From positions 1 to 64,000 of the forward strand of contig NZ_WMIG01000018.1 in NCBI RefSeq assembly GCF_009711205.1: 64,000 nt of DNA, in the 5' to 3' direction. The notes below the pieces were generated by a model, which did not search any database, had not been told where the DNA came from, and was given only the letters and a program-made list of their open reading frames with translations. The translations under genes were made by a program, and so were the position numbers. How positions within the stretch are numbered: the first letter of the stretch is position 1; each line of letters starts with the position of its first letter. The stretch comes from Paracoccus litorisediminis. Lineage in GTDB: Bacteria > Pseudomonadota > Alphaproteobacteria > Rhodobacterales > Rhodobacteraceae. This document shows positions 23,170-31,535 of the stretch, piece after piece.

Positions 23170-24639
23170 TCAGAGACCCGCCATGTGGAAGGCCTTGCTT
23201 TCGAGGTATTCGTCGATGCCGATGCGGGCGCCCTCGCGGCCGAGGCCGGATTGCTTGACGCCGCCGAAGGGCGAGACCGTGGTCGAGACCGAGCCGGTGT
23301 TCAGCCCGACCATGCCGAATTCCAGCGCCTGCCCGACGCGCCAGGCGCGCTTGTGGCTCTCGGTGTAGAAATAGGCGGCCAGCCCATAGGGCGTGGCATT
23401 GGCCAGGGCGATGGCCTCGGCCTCGGTCTCGAAGGGAAACAGCGCCGCGACCGGGCCGAAGGTTTCCTCGCTGGCCAGCTCCATCGTCACGTCGGCCCCT
23501 CCCAGCACCACCGGCGTGGCATATTGACCGCCCGAGGGCGTCGGGGCCTCGGCCAGCAGGACCGCGCCCTTGTCCACCGCATCGGCGACATGGCGGCGGA
23601 TCTTCTCCAGCGCCGGGGCATTGATCATCGGGCCGATCTCGACCCCCGGCTCCAGCCCCGGACCGACGCGCAGCGCCGCCACCCGCGCGGCCAGCTTTGC
23701 CGCGAAGGCGTCATAGATCCCCGCCTGCACCAGCACCCGGTTCGAACAGACGCAGGTCTGCCCGCCATTGCGGAATTTCGAGGCCATCGCGCCCTCGACC
23801 GCCGCGTCCAGATCGGCGTCGTCGAAGACGATGAACGGCGCATTGCCACCCAGCTCCAGGCTGAGCCGCTTCACCGAGGGCGCGCATTGCGCCATCAGCA
23901 TCGCCCCCACCCGGGTCGAGCCGGTAAAGGACAGCTTGCGCACCGTGGGGTTCGCGGTCAGCTCGGCCCCGATCGCGGTGGGCAGGCCGGTGACGATGTT
24001 GATGACCCCCGCCGGTATCCCCGCGCGCTCGGCCAGCACCCCCAGCGCCAATGCGGAAAACGGCGTGAATTCCGAGGGCTTGATCACCACGGTGCAGCCC
24101 GCCGCCAGCGCCGGGGCGACCTTGCGGGTGATCATCGCATTGGGGAAGTTCCATGGCGTGATGATCGCCGAGACCCCGACCGGCTCCTTCAGCACCACGA
24201 TCTGGCGGTCTCCGGTGGGTGCAGGGATGACCGATCCGTCGATGCGGCGGGCCTCTTCGGCGAACCATTTCACGAAGCTGGCGCCATAGGCGATCTCGCC
24301 CCTGGCCTCGGCCAAAGGCTTGCCCTGCTCCATGGTCAGGATCAGGGCAAGGTCATCGGCATGATCCTCCATCAGCGCGAACCAGCGTTCGAGCAATGCT
24401 GCGCGGTCGGCATGGGGGCGCTTGCGCCAGTTCTGGAAGGCGGCATCGGCGGCCTCGATTGCGGCGCGGGTCTGCGCACCCGAGACATCGGGCACCGAGC
24501 CGATCACCGCCCCGGTCGCCGGATCGGTGACCTCCAGCGTCGCGCCGCCATCGGCCGGGACCCAGGTGCCGCCGATCAGCGCCGACTGGCGCAGCAGGTC
24601 CGGATCGGCAAGGCCCGGCAGTTTCGTCATCACGTTCAT
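23170..24639 (-). CDS. gabD: NAD(P)-dependent succinate-semialdehyde dehydrogenase, copy 1
   Basis: 489 residues. Oxidises succinate semialdehyde (or a similar short omega-aldehyde acid) to succinate. ALDH features: ITPWNFPNAM (160-169), VIKPSEFTP, FTGSTRVG (238-245), LELGGNAPFIVFDDADLD with general base Glu 262, and GGQTCVCSN with catalytic Cys 296 and the nearby Cys 298 typical of GabD. The start overlaps the upstream ttuC-like stop by four bases (ATGA) with GGAGGAACAGGA as ribosome site. Identical in protein sequence to the copy at 29003-30472. It would complete degradation of GABA/putrescine-type substrates. Confidence 0.92.
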   Translation of the reverse strand: MNVMTKLPGLADPDLLRQSALIGGTWVPADGGATLEVTDPATGAVIGSVPDVSGAQTRAAIEAADAAFQNWRKRPHADRAALLERWFALMEDHADDLALILTMEQGKPLAEARGEIAYGASFVKWFAEEARRIDGSVIPAPTGDRQIVVLKEPVGVSAIITPWNFPNAMITRKVAPALAAGCTVVIKPSEFTPFSALALGVLAERAGIPAGVINIVTGLPTAIGAELTANPTVRKLSFTGSTRVGAMLMAQCAPSVKRLSLELGGNAPFIVFDDADLDAAVEGAMASKFRNGGQTCVCSNRVLVQAGIYDAFAAKLAARVAALRVGPGLEPGVEIGPMINAPALEKIRRHVADAVDKGAVLLAEAPTPSGGQYATPVVLGGADVTMELASEETFGPVAALFPFETEAEAIALANATPYGLAAYFYTESHKRAWRVGQALEFGMVGLNTGSVSTTVSPFGGVKQSGLGREGARIGIDEYLESKAFHMAGL

Positions 24640-25688
24640 TCCTGTTCCTCCAGCGCGGCCAGCACGGCGGCGGTGATCTGATCGGTGCTGTCGCGGCCGG
24701 GTACGGTGCCGATGCCGCGGGCGGTGGTGGCCTCGACCGCGGCCATGATCCGGGCCGCGACCGCAGGCTCGCCCAGATGGTCCAGCATCATCACCAGCGA
24801 CCAGATCGCGGCGATCGGGTTGGCGATGCCCTGATCGGCGATGTCGGGGGCCGAGCCATGCACCGGCTCGAACATCGACGGGCCCTTGCGGGTCGGGTCG
24901 ATATTGGCCGAGGCGGCAAAGCCCAAGCCCCCCTGGATCGCCGCGCCCAGATCGGTCAGGATGTCGCCGAACAGGTTCGAGGCCACCACCACGTCCAGCG
25001 TCTCGGGGGCCATGACCATGCGCGCGGCAATGGCGTCGACATGGTAATGGCTGACCTCGACCTCGGGGAATTCAAGCGCCAGATCGCGGGTGACCTCATC
25101 CCAGAACACCATCGAGTATTTCTGGGCATTGGATTTGGTGACCGAGGCCAGCTTGCGCCGCCGCCCCATCGCCTGTTCGAAGCCGAAGCGCAGGATGCGC
25201 TCGACGCCGGTGCGGGTGAAGATCGCGGTCTCGACCGCGACCTCGTCGCCGGTGCCCTGATGGACGCGGCCCCCGGCGCCGGAATATTCGCCCTCGGTGT
25301 TCTCGCGGATGCAGAGGATGTCGAAACCGTCCTTGCGCAGCGGGCCTTCGACGCCGGGCAGCAGCCGGTGCGGGCGGATATTGGCATATTGGACGAAGGC
25401 CTTGCGGATCGGCAGCAACAGCCCGTGCAGCGACACCGCATCGGGCACCTTGGCCGGCCAGCCGACCGCGCCCAGAAAGATCGCGTCAAAGCCGCGCAGG
25501 GTCTCGATCCCGTCCTCGGGCATCATCCGCCCGGTCTGCAGGTAATGCTCGCAGGACCAGGGAAAGCCGGTCGGCTCCAGCAATCCCGGTGCCGCGGCCT
25601 CAGCCACGGCCATGGCGGCCTCAAGAACAGGAATGCCGATCCCGTCGCCGGGGATTAATGCAATGCGGTGGGAAGTTCGGATGGTCAT
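24636..25688 (-). CDS. Tartrate dehydrogenase / isopropylmalate-dehydrogenase-family oxidoreductase, copy 1
   Basis: 350 residues, NAD- and metal-dependent beta-decarboxylating dehydrogenase. Features: ALIPGDGIGIPVLEAA (9-24), IRENTEGEYSG (substrate phosphate loop equivalent), VTKSNAQKYS with the catalytic Lys, VDAIAARMVM and SNLFGDILTDLGAAIQGGLG with metal Asp residues, and PVHGSAPDIADQGIANP near the nucleotide site. The sequence is closest in style to tartrate dehydrogenase/D-malate dehydrogenase (TtuC/DmlA), but substrate cannot be assigned. Operon: ALDH (25696) - this gene - gabD. Nearly identical second copy at 30469. Confidence 0.82.
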   Translation of the reverse strand: MTIRTSHRIALIPGDGIGIPVLEAAMAVAEAAAPGLLEPTGFPWSCEHYLQTGRMMPEDGIETLRGFDAIFLGAVGWPAKVPDAVSLHGLLLPIRKAFVQYANIRPHRLLPGVEGPLRKDGFDILCIRENTEGEYSGAGGRVHQGTGDEVAVETAIFTRTGVERILRFGFEQAMGRRRKLASVTKSNAQKYSMVFWDEVTRDLALEFPEVEVSHYHVDAIAARMVMAPETLDVVVASNLFGDILTDLGAAIQGGLGFAASANIDPTRKGPSMFEPVHGSAPDIADQGIANPIAAIWSLVMMLDHLGEPAVAARIMAAVEATTARGIGTVPGRDSTDQITAAVLAALEEQE

Positions 25689-25695
25689 ATGAGCC

Positions 25696-27159
25696 TCAAA
25701 GGTCGATCAGAACGGATTTCGAGCGGCGGTTGGCGTGATAGGCCTCGCGGCCCAGATCCTTGCCCAGCCCCGAGGATTTGTAACCCCCGGTCGGCAGGAT
25801 ATGATCGCGCGAGCGGCCATAGCGGTTGACCCAGACCGTGCCCGCCTGCAGCGCACGGGTGACGCGGATCGCGCGGGACAGGTCACGCGTATAGACCCCG
25901 GCGGCCAGACCATAGGTCGGATGATCGGCCAGCGCCAAGGCCTCGTCATCATCGGTGAAGCTTTGCAGCGTCAGTACCGGGCCAAAGATTTCTTCGGTCA
26001 CGGCAGGGTTTTTCTGGTCGACGCCGCGCAGCAGCGTCGGCTGATAGAAGAAGCCTGGCCGGTCCATGGAAGCCGCGCCGCAGACCACCTCGGCCCCGTC
26101 GCGGATCGCGGCCTGCACAATCTCGTCGACGCGACCCAACTGGCGGGCAGAGATCGCGGGGGAATAGCCGCTGCCCTCCAGCCAGCTGGGACCGGGATTG
26201 CGCGGCTGCATCAGGGCGACCAGCTTTTCCGACAGCGCCTCGGCGACCGAGGCATGGGCGATGACCCGGCTGCCCGCGACACAGGCCTGACCGGCATTGA
26301 ACATGATGCTGCCCGCGATGCAGCGCGCCGCCAGATCCAGATCCGCATCGGCAAAGACCACCTGCGGGCTTTTGCCGCCCAGCTCCAGCGTCATCGGCTT
26401 GATGCCGCTCCGGGCGATGTTCTGCATGATCGCCGCCCCCGCCAGCGTTGAGCCGGTGAAGCTGACCTTGCCGATGCCGGGATGCCCGGTCAGCGCCGTG
26501 CCGGTGACCAGCCCATCACCCAGCACGACATTGACCAGCCCGGCGGGGATGCCGGCCTGCACCGACAGCTCGGCCATGCGCAGCGTGGCAAAGGGGGTCA
26601 TCTCGGACGGCTTAAGCACTACGGCATTTCCTGCCGCCAGCGCTGGTCCCAGTTTCCATCCCGCCATCGAGATCGGAAAATTCCACGGCGTGATCGCGCC
26701 GACGACGCCGTAAGGCTCGTCCATGATCATGCCCAGCTGGTCGTCGCGGGTCGGGACCAGCGCGCCGCCCTCCTTGTCGGCCAGTTCGGCAAAAAAGCGG
26801 ATCTGCTCGGCGGTGACGGCGATGTCGATGCCGGGGATCTGGCTGATCAGGCGGGTCGAGGCCACGGATTCCAGCCAGGACAGTTCCGCGGCATGCGCCT
26901 CGATCAGGTCGGCCCAGGCATGCATGGCCCGTGTGCGGTCGCGGGGCTGGCAAGCACCCCAGCCGGAATCCCGCTGCGCCTTGGCCGCGACGGCCACGGC
27001 ACGGTCGACCATTTCCGCATCCGCGACCGGGATCGCCCCCAGCGGCTGGCCGTCCGAGGGCCGGGTCAGCGGCAGAATATGCTCGGCTTCGATATAGGCG
27101 CCGCCAATGAAATGGCCACGAGGCAGGGCGGCGGCATTGGGGTCAAAGGGCAGGTTCAT
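25696..27159 (-). CDS. Aldehyde dehydrogenase (PuuC-like)
   Basis: 487 residues. Class I/II ALDH: ITPWNFPISMAGWKLGPALAAG (156-177), FTGSTLAG, LELGGKSPQVVFADADLD with Glu 259 and FNAGQACVAGSR with catalytic Cys 293. The C-terminal NRYGRSRDHILPTGGYKSSGLGKDLG resembles betaine/gamma-glutamyl-aminobutyraldehyde dehydrogenases. It would oxidise the aldehyde made by the FAD oxidases or transaminase. First gene of a three-gene operon, divergent from the ArgE-like gene; a weak Lrp-type palindrome (27268-27282) lies between. Confidence 0.85.
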   Translation of the reverse strand: MNLPFDPNAAALPRGHFIGGAYIEAEHILPLTRPSDGQPLGAIPVADAEMVDRAVAVAAKAQRDSGWGACQPRDRTRAMHAWADLIEAHAAELSWLESVASTRLISQIPGIDIAVTAEQIRFFAELADKEGGALVPTRDDQLGMIMDEPYGVVGAITPWNFPISMAGWKLGPALAAGNAVVLKPSEMTPFATLRMAELSVQAGIPAGLVNVVLGDGLVTGTALTGHPGIGKVSFTGSTLAGAAIMQNIARSGIKPMTLELGGKSPQVVFADADLDLAARCIAGSIMFNAGQACVAGSRVIAHASVAEALSEKLVALMQPRNPGPSWLEGSGYSPAISARQLGRVDEIVQAAIRDGAEVVCGAASMDRPGFFYQPTLLRGVDQKNPAVTEEIFGPVLTLQSFTDDDEALALADHPTYGLAAGVYTRDLSRAIRVTRALQAGTVWVNRYGRSRDHILPTGGYKSSGLGKDLGREAYHANRRSKSVLIDL

Positions 27160-27406
27160 GGCGCTTTCCCTGATGGTTATTCGCGGTCAACCTAGTCCCA
27201 CCGCCGCCGCAGAAGTCATTTCCCGACCCACAGCCGCAGCCGATCTTGCCGAAGGCTGCGGCAGACGCGGCATTCCATGCTGCGGCAGGATCGGAACATG
27301 CCCTTGCCCGCGTCCGGCAGGGAATTGCGCCGCCCCGCGCCGCTTCGGCAGAAACTGGCGCGCGAAATCGGCAGGATGGCCAAGCAATCCAAACTCTGAG
27401 TCCGCC
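27160..27406. other. Divergent intergenic region
   Basis: 247 bp between the aldehyde dehydrogenase and the deacetylase. A 33-codon frame starting ATG at about 27298 (MPLPASGRELRRPAPLRQKL...) ends just before the deacetylase; it is basic and short with no recognised family, so I do not call it a gene. Contains the candidate operator at 27268-27282. Confidence 0.35.
27268..27282. promoter_or_regulatory. Weak Lrp-type palindrome
   Basis: CGGCATTCCATGCTG, arms CGGCAT/ATGCTG with one mismatch; 11 of 15 positions agree with YAGHAWATTWTDCTR. Listed because of its position between divergent catabolic genes. Confidence 0.3.
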
Positions 27407-28540
27407 ATGACCCCCGAAGCCATCCTTGCCGATCTTGTTGCTTGCGCCGACCTGCCCGGAGGCTCGAATGCCTCGGTCGCCGGTTGCGTGCAGCATCATC
27501 TGCGCCGCGCCGGGCTTGATCCCGTGGTGCTGACCGGTCCCGAGGGCGACCGGGTGAACATCCTTGCCACGATCGGTCCGCGCAACACGCCGGGGGTGAT
27601 CCTGTCGGGGCATATGGATGTGGTCTCGACCGAGGGGCAGGTCTGGGCCTCGGACCCGTTCCGGCTGACCGCGCGCGACGGCAGGCTCTACGGGCGCGGG
27701 ACCACCGACATGAAGGGCTATCTGGCCTGCATGCTGGCGATGATCCCCGAACTTCAGGCCGCCGGGCTGCAGCGCCCGGTCCACCTTGCCTTTTCCTATG
27801 ATGAGGAGATCGGCTGCCGCGGTGCGCCCCATTTGATCGCGGCGTTGCCCGGCCTGATCGCGCCCCCCGCAGCCTGCATCGTGGGCGAGCCCTCGGGGAT
27901 GCGACCGGTCCTGTCGCACAAGGGCAAACAGGCGACCGCCTTGGTGCTTAGGGGACGCGCGGCCCATTCCTCGCAGCCCGAGGCCGGGTTGAACGCGAAT
28001 TACGCCGGGGCCGAGATCCTGCTGGCCATCCGCGACCTGAATGCCCGCTTGGCCAGCGAAGGCCCCTTTGATCCGCGGTTTTCTCCGCCCCATTCCACGG
28101 TGGTTGCGGGGGTGGTGCGGGGCGGCACGGCGGTCAATATCATTCCCGACCGCTGCGAGATCCAGTTCGAGGTCAGGACGATCCCCGGCGACGATCCGGC
28201 GGCGATCACCGCACATGTGATCCAAGCGGCGCGCGCGCTGGTCCCCGACCGGGTCCTGACGGTCTCGCGTCATGAGCTGAGTGCCTATCCGGCTCTACCG
28301 CCTGCGGACGATCCGCAATTGGCGGACCTGTTGATCCGTTTGACAGGACATGAGGCACTGCAATCGGTCAGCTACGGCACCGAGGCAGGACTGTTCGACG
28401 CCGCGGGTATCCCCGCCATCATCTGCGGCCCCGGCGAGATCGCCCGCGCGCATCGCCCCGATGAGTTCATTCTGCCCAGCGAACTGGCCGAATGCTGCGC
28501 CATGATGCGCGGGCTGGCCCGGCATTTGTCTGCTGGCTAG
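27407..28540 (+). CDS. argE: M20-family deacetylase (ArgE / acetylornithine deacetylase-like)
   Basis: 377 residues from ATG 27407. Zn-dependent amidohydrolase of the M20 fold: SGHMDVVS (first metal His and catalytic Asp), RGTTDMKGYLACMLAM (bridging Asp), FSYDEEIGCRGAP (Glu pair), IVGEPSGMRPVLSHKGK, and a C-terminal metal His/Glu region. It removes an N-acetyl group from ornithine or a related amino acid; here it may undo acetylation by the neighbouring GNAT proteins, which is inference. The longer frame to 27107 overlaps the ALDH and has no support. Not obviously in an operon. Confidence 0.82.
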   Translation: MTPEAILADLVACADLPGGSNASVAGCVQHHLRRAGLDPVVLTGPEGDRVNILATIGPRNTPGVILSGHMDVVSTEGQVWASDPFRLTARDGRLYGRGTTDMKGYLACMLAMIPELQAAGLQRPVHLAFSYDEEIGCRGAPHLIAALPGLIAPPAACIVGEPSGMRPVLSHKGKQATALVLRGRAAHSSQPEAGLNANYAGAEILLAIRDLNARLASEGPFDPRFSPPHSTVVAGVVRGGTAVNIIPDRCEIQFEVRTIPGDDPAAITAHVIQAARALVPDRVLTVSRHELSAYPALPPADDPQLADLLIRLTGHEALQSVSYGTEAGLFDAAGIPAIICGPGEIARAHRPDEFILPSELAECCAMMRGLARHLSAG

Positions 28541-28772
28541 GGGAAGCGCGTTGAGGTTGAGAAGCGCTTGTCCGACATGTGGTCAATTTGCCTGGGGGTA
28601 ACGGTCGTTGCATCAACCAAAGTCGACGCACGTTCGGCTGGAGGCTAATCAGCAATGAGGGACGGACGCTCTGTCGGCATCGGCATTTCGGGTGAGTAGC
28701 AAGCTGGTCCGATCGCGGATTCAGGCGCTGCTCCGAGCAGGCAGCCGACTGGCTGGACCAGATGTGGCCTGA
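28541..28772. other. Unassigned junction sequence left of repeat copy 2
   Basis: 232 bp between the deacetylase stop and the second repeat copy. A short stretch near the right end reads AADWLDQMWPEQL in one frame, but no family could be recognised. It is presumably the novel joint sequence of the duplication. Confidence 0.3.
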
Positions 28773-28875
28773 ACAGCTTTGTGATGAAGCCTGGTTTTCG
28801 TGGTGTCTGGAAGACGATCGAGACGATCCGCAAGATCTATGTCGTGATTGAGTAAGCATCGCTCTCTGGAAGCCA

Positions 28876-28913
28876 ACGGGCGCCATCTCTCGACGGCGCC
28901 CGTTTTCTTTCTT
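28876..28913 (+). terminator. Copied rho-independent terminator
   Basis: Duplicate of 23043-23080. It follows the orphan cupin fragment and therefore ends no complete gene on the plus strand. Confidence 0.75.
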
Positions 28914-28932
28914 GCTCAAATATCCCGGGGGG

Positions 28933-28969
28933 ACGCCACTGTGGCCCCGTTGAGGGGCCGCAGTGGCGT
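28933..28969. repeat. Copied interrupted palindrome
   Basis: Duplicate of 23100-23136, downstream of the second gabD on its strand. Confidence 0.6.
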
Positions 28970-29002
28970 GGGGGCAGAGCCCCCGGCCCGGCATCGCCGC
29001 TA

Positions 29003-30472
29003 TCAGAGACCCGCCATGTGGAAGGCCTTGCTTTCGAGGTATTCGTCGATGCCGATGCGGGCGCCCTCGCGGCCGAGGCCGGATTGCTTGACGCCGCCGA
29101 AGGGCGAGACCGTGGTCGAGACCGAGCCGGTGTTCAGCCCGACCATGCCGAATTCCAGCGCCTGCCCGACGCGCCAGGCGCGCTTGTGGCTCTCGGTGTA
29201 GAAATAGGCGGCCAGCCCATAGGGCGTGGCATTGGCCAGGGCGATGGCCTCGGCCTCGGTCTCGAAGGGAAACAGCGCCGCGACCGGGCCGAAGGTTTCC
29301 TCGCTGGCCAGCTCCATCGTCACGTCGGCCCCTCCCAGCACCACCGGCGTGGCATATTGACCGCCCGAGGGCGTCGGGGCCTCGGCCAGCAGGACCGCGC
29401 CCTTGTCCACCGCATCGGCGACATGGCGGCGGATCTTCTCCAGCGCCGGGGCATTGATCATCGGGCCGATCTCGACCCCCGGCTCCAGCCCCGGACCGAC
29501 GCGCAGCGCCGCCACCCGCGCGGCCAGCTTTGCCGCGAAGGCGTCATAGATCCCCGCCTGCACCAGCACCCGGTTCGAACAGACGCAGGTCTGCCCGCCA
29601 TTGCGGAATTTCGAGGCCATCGCGCCCTCGACCGCCGCGTCCAGATCGGCGTCGTCGAAGACGATGAACGGCGCATTGCCACCCAGCTCCAGGCTGAGCC
29701 GCTTCACCGAGGGCGCGCATTGCGCCATCAGCATCGCCCCCACCCGGGTCGAGCCGGTAAAGGACAGCTTGCGCACCGTGGGGTTCGCGGTCAGCTCGGC
29801 CCCGATCGCGGTGGGCAGGCCGGTGACGATGTTGATGACCCCCGCCGGTATCCCCGCGCGCTCGGCCAGCACCCCCAGCGCCAATGCGGAAAACGGCGTG
29901 AATTCCGAGGGCTTGATCACCACGGTGCAGCCCGCCGCCAGCGCCGGGGCGACCTTGCGGGTGATCATCGCATTGGGGAAGTTCCATGGCGTGATGATCG
30001 CCGAGACCCCGACCGGCTCCTTCAGCACCACGATCTGGCGGTCTCCGGTGGGTGCAGGGATGACCGATCCGTCGATGCGGCGGGCCTCTTCGGCGAACCA
30101 TTTCACGAAGCTGGCGCCATAGGCGATCTCGCCCCTGGCCTCGGCCAAAGGCTTGCCCTGCTCCATGGTCAGGATCAGGGCAAGGTCATCGGCATGATCC
30201 TCCATCAGCGCGAACCAGCGTTCGAGCAATGCTGCGCGGTCGGCATGGGGGCGCTTGCGCCAGTTCTGGAAGGCGGCATCGGCGGCCTCGATTGCGGCGC
30301 GGGTCTGCGCACCCGAGACATCGGGCACCGAGCCGATCACCGCCCCGGTCGCCGGATCGGTGACCTCCAGCGTCGCGCCGCCATCGGCCGGGACCCAGGT
30401 GCCGCCGATCAGCGCCGACTGGCGCAGCAGGTCCGGATCGGCAAGGCCCGGCAGTTTCGTCATCACGTTCAT
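29003..30472 (-). CDS. gabD: Succinate-semialdehyde dehydrogenase, copy 2
   Basis: 489 residues, protein identical to the gene at 23170-24639, with the same Glu 262 and Cys 296 active site. Overlaps the second ttuC-like gene by four bases. It is the last gene of the long minus-strand operon that starts at the PotA-type ATPase (39271), so the duplication attached a gabD to the polyamine-type importer operon. Identity of the two copies points to recent duplication or gene conversion. Confidence 0.92.
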   Translation of the reverse strand: MNVMTKLPGLADPDLLRQSALIGGTWVPADGGATLEVTDPATGAVIGSVPDVSGAQTRAAIEAADAAFQNWRKRPHADRAALLERWFALMEDHADDLALILTMEQGKPLAEARGEIAYGASFVKWFAEEARRIDGSVIPAPTGDRQIVVLKEPVGVSAIITPWNFPNAMITRKVAPALAAGCTVVIKPSEFTPFSALALGVLAERAGIPAGVINIVTGLPTAIGAELTANPTVRKLSFTGSTRVGAMLMAQCAPSVKRLSLELGGNAPFIVFDDADLDAAVEGAMASKFRNGGQTCVCSNRVLVQAGIYDAFAAKLAARVAALRVGPGLEPGVEIGPMINAPALEKIRRHVADAVDKGAVLLAEAPTPSGGQYATPVVLGGADVTMELASEETFGPVAALFPFETEAEAIALANATPYGLAAYFYTESHKRAWRVGQALEFGMVGLNTGSVSTTVSPFGGVKQSGLGREGARIGIDEYLESKAFHMAGL

Positions 30473-31518
30473 TCCTGTTCCTCCAGCGCGGCCAGCACGG
30501 CGGCGGTGATCTGATCGGTGCTGTCGCGGCCGGGTACGGTGCCGATGCCGCGGGCGGTGGTGGCCTCGACCGCGGCCATGATCCGGGCCGCGACCGCAGG
30601 CTCGCCCAGATGGTCCAGCATCATCACCAGCGACCAGATCGCGGCGATCGGGTTGGCGATGCCCTGATCGGCGATGTCGGGGGCCGAGCCATGCACCGGC
30701 TCGAACATCGACGGGCCCTTGCGGGTCGGGTCGATATTGGCCGAGGCGGCAAAGCCCAAGCCCCCCTGGATCGCCGCGCCCAGATCGGTCAGGATGTCGC
30801 CGAACAGGTTCGAGGCCACCACCACGTCCAGCGTCTCGGGGGCCATGACCATGCGCGCGGCAATGGCGTCGACATGGTAATGGCTGACCTCGACCTCGGG
30901 GAATTCAAGCGCCAGATCGCGGGTGACCTCATCCCAGAACACCATCGAGTATTTCTGGGCATTGGATTTGGTGACCGAGGCCAGCTTGCGCCGCCGCCCC
31001 ATCGCCTGTTCGAAGCCGAAGCGCAGGATGCGCTCGACGCCGGTGCGGGTGAAGATCGCGGTCTCGACCGCGACCTCGTCGCCGGTGCCCTGATGGACGC
31101 GGCCCCCGGCGCCGGAATATTCGCCCTCGGTGTTCTCGCGGATGCAGAGGATGTCGAAACCGTCCTTGCGCAGCGGGCCTTCGACGCCGGGCAGCAGCCG
31201 GTGCGGGCGGATATTGGCATATTGGACGAAGGCCTTGCGGATCGGCAGCAACAGCCCGTGCAGCGACACCGCATCGGGCACCTTGGCCGGCCAGCCGACC
31301 GCGCCCAGAAAGATCGCGTCAAAGCCGCGCAGGGTCTCGATCCCGTCCTCGGGCATCATCCGCCCGGTCTGCAGGTAATGCTCGCAGGACCAGGGAAAGC
31401 CGGTCGGCTCCAGCAATCCCGGCGCCGCGGCCTCAGCCACGGTCATGGCGGCCTCAAGAACAGGAATGCCAATCCCGTCGCCCGGGATTAATGCAATGCG
31501 GTGGGAAGTTCGGAGCAT
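30469..31518 (-). CDS. Tartrate dehydrogenase / isopropylmalate-dehydrogenase-family oxidoreductase, copy 2
   Basis: 349 residues, identical to the 24636 gene except at the N-terminus (MLRTSHRIALIPG against MTIRTSHRIALIPG, and AAMTVAEA against AAMAVAEA). The start at 31518 has AAGGATC upstream. The few differences are confined to the first 92 bp of the shared sequence, and the leader is unrelated, which suggests that an older paralogue stood here and was overwritten. It lies 17 bp after the GMC oxidoreductase stop, in the same operon. Confidence 0.82.
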   Translation of the reverse strand: MLRTSHRIALIPGDGIGIPVLEAAMTVAEAAAPGLLEPTGFPWSCEHYLQTGRMMPEDGIETLRGFDAIFLGAVGWPAKVPDAVSLHGLLLPIRKAFVQYANIRPHRLLPGVEGPLRKDGFDILCIRENTEGEYSGAGGRVHQGTGDEVAVETAIFTRTGVERILRFGFEQAMGRRRKLASVTKSNAQKYSMVFWDEVTRDLALEFPEVEVSHYHVDAIAARMVMAPETLDVVVASNLFGDILTDLGAAIQGGLGFAASANIDPTRKGPSMFEPVHGSAPDIADQGIANPIAAIWSLVMMLDHLGEPAVAARIMAAVEATTARGIGTVPGRDSTDQITAAVLAALEEQE

Positions 31519-31535
31519 GGAAGATCCTTTGCCTG

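Larger units (their letters stand above)
22940..25681. repeat. 2.74-kb direct repeat, copy 1
   Basis: Spans the cupin 3' end, terminator, inverted repeat, gabD and almost all of a ttuC-like gene. I compared it with 28773-31514 (constant offset 5833) at both ends and through the translated genes. The GabD proteins are identical; the only differences I found are four substitutions in the last 92 bp (25590, 25610, 25638, 25650). Left boundary lies inside the cupin gene; right boundary is two bases past the shared GGAAGTTCGG. No transposase or terminal inverted repeats. Confidence 0.9.
28773..31514. repeat. 2.74-kb direct repeat, copy 2
   Basis: Second copy of 22940-25681, same orientation, offset 5833, separated by 3,091 bp. 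It begins within an orphan 3' piece of the cupin gene (83 bp, no start), showing that copy 1 was the source. The four differences from copy 1 are at 31423, 31443, 31471 and 31483. Confidence 0.9.

Noticed and set aside
23185..24681. 498-codon open frame antisense to gabD (and its copy at 29018-30514)
   Set aside because: GC-rich codon bias on the minus strand leaves the complementary frame open. The translated product is low-complexity (many His, Gly, Arg, Gln) with no domain, whereas the minus-strand product is a complete aldehyde dehydrogenase.
27298..27400. Small basic 33-codon gene upstream of the deacetylase
   Set aside because: No ribosome site, no recognised family, and it overlaps the region expected to hold the divergent promoters.
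28541..28772. Transposase remnant at the joint of repeat copy 2
   Set aside because: One frame gives AADWLDQMWPEQL, but no transposase family could be recognised and no inverted repeats flank it.
22940..31514. Composite transposon or insertion sequence bounded by the long direct repeats
   Set aside because: The repeats encode metabolic enzymes, have no terminal inverted repeats or transposase, and their boundaries fall inside genes.
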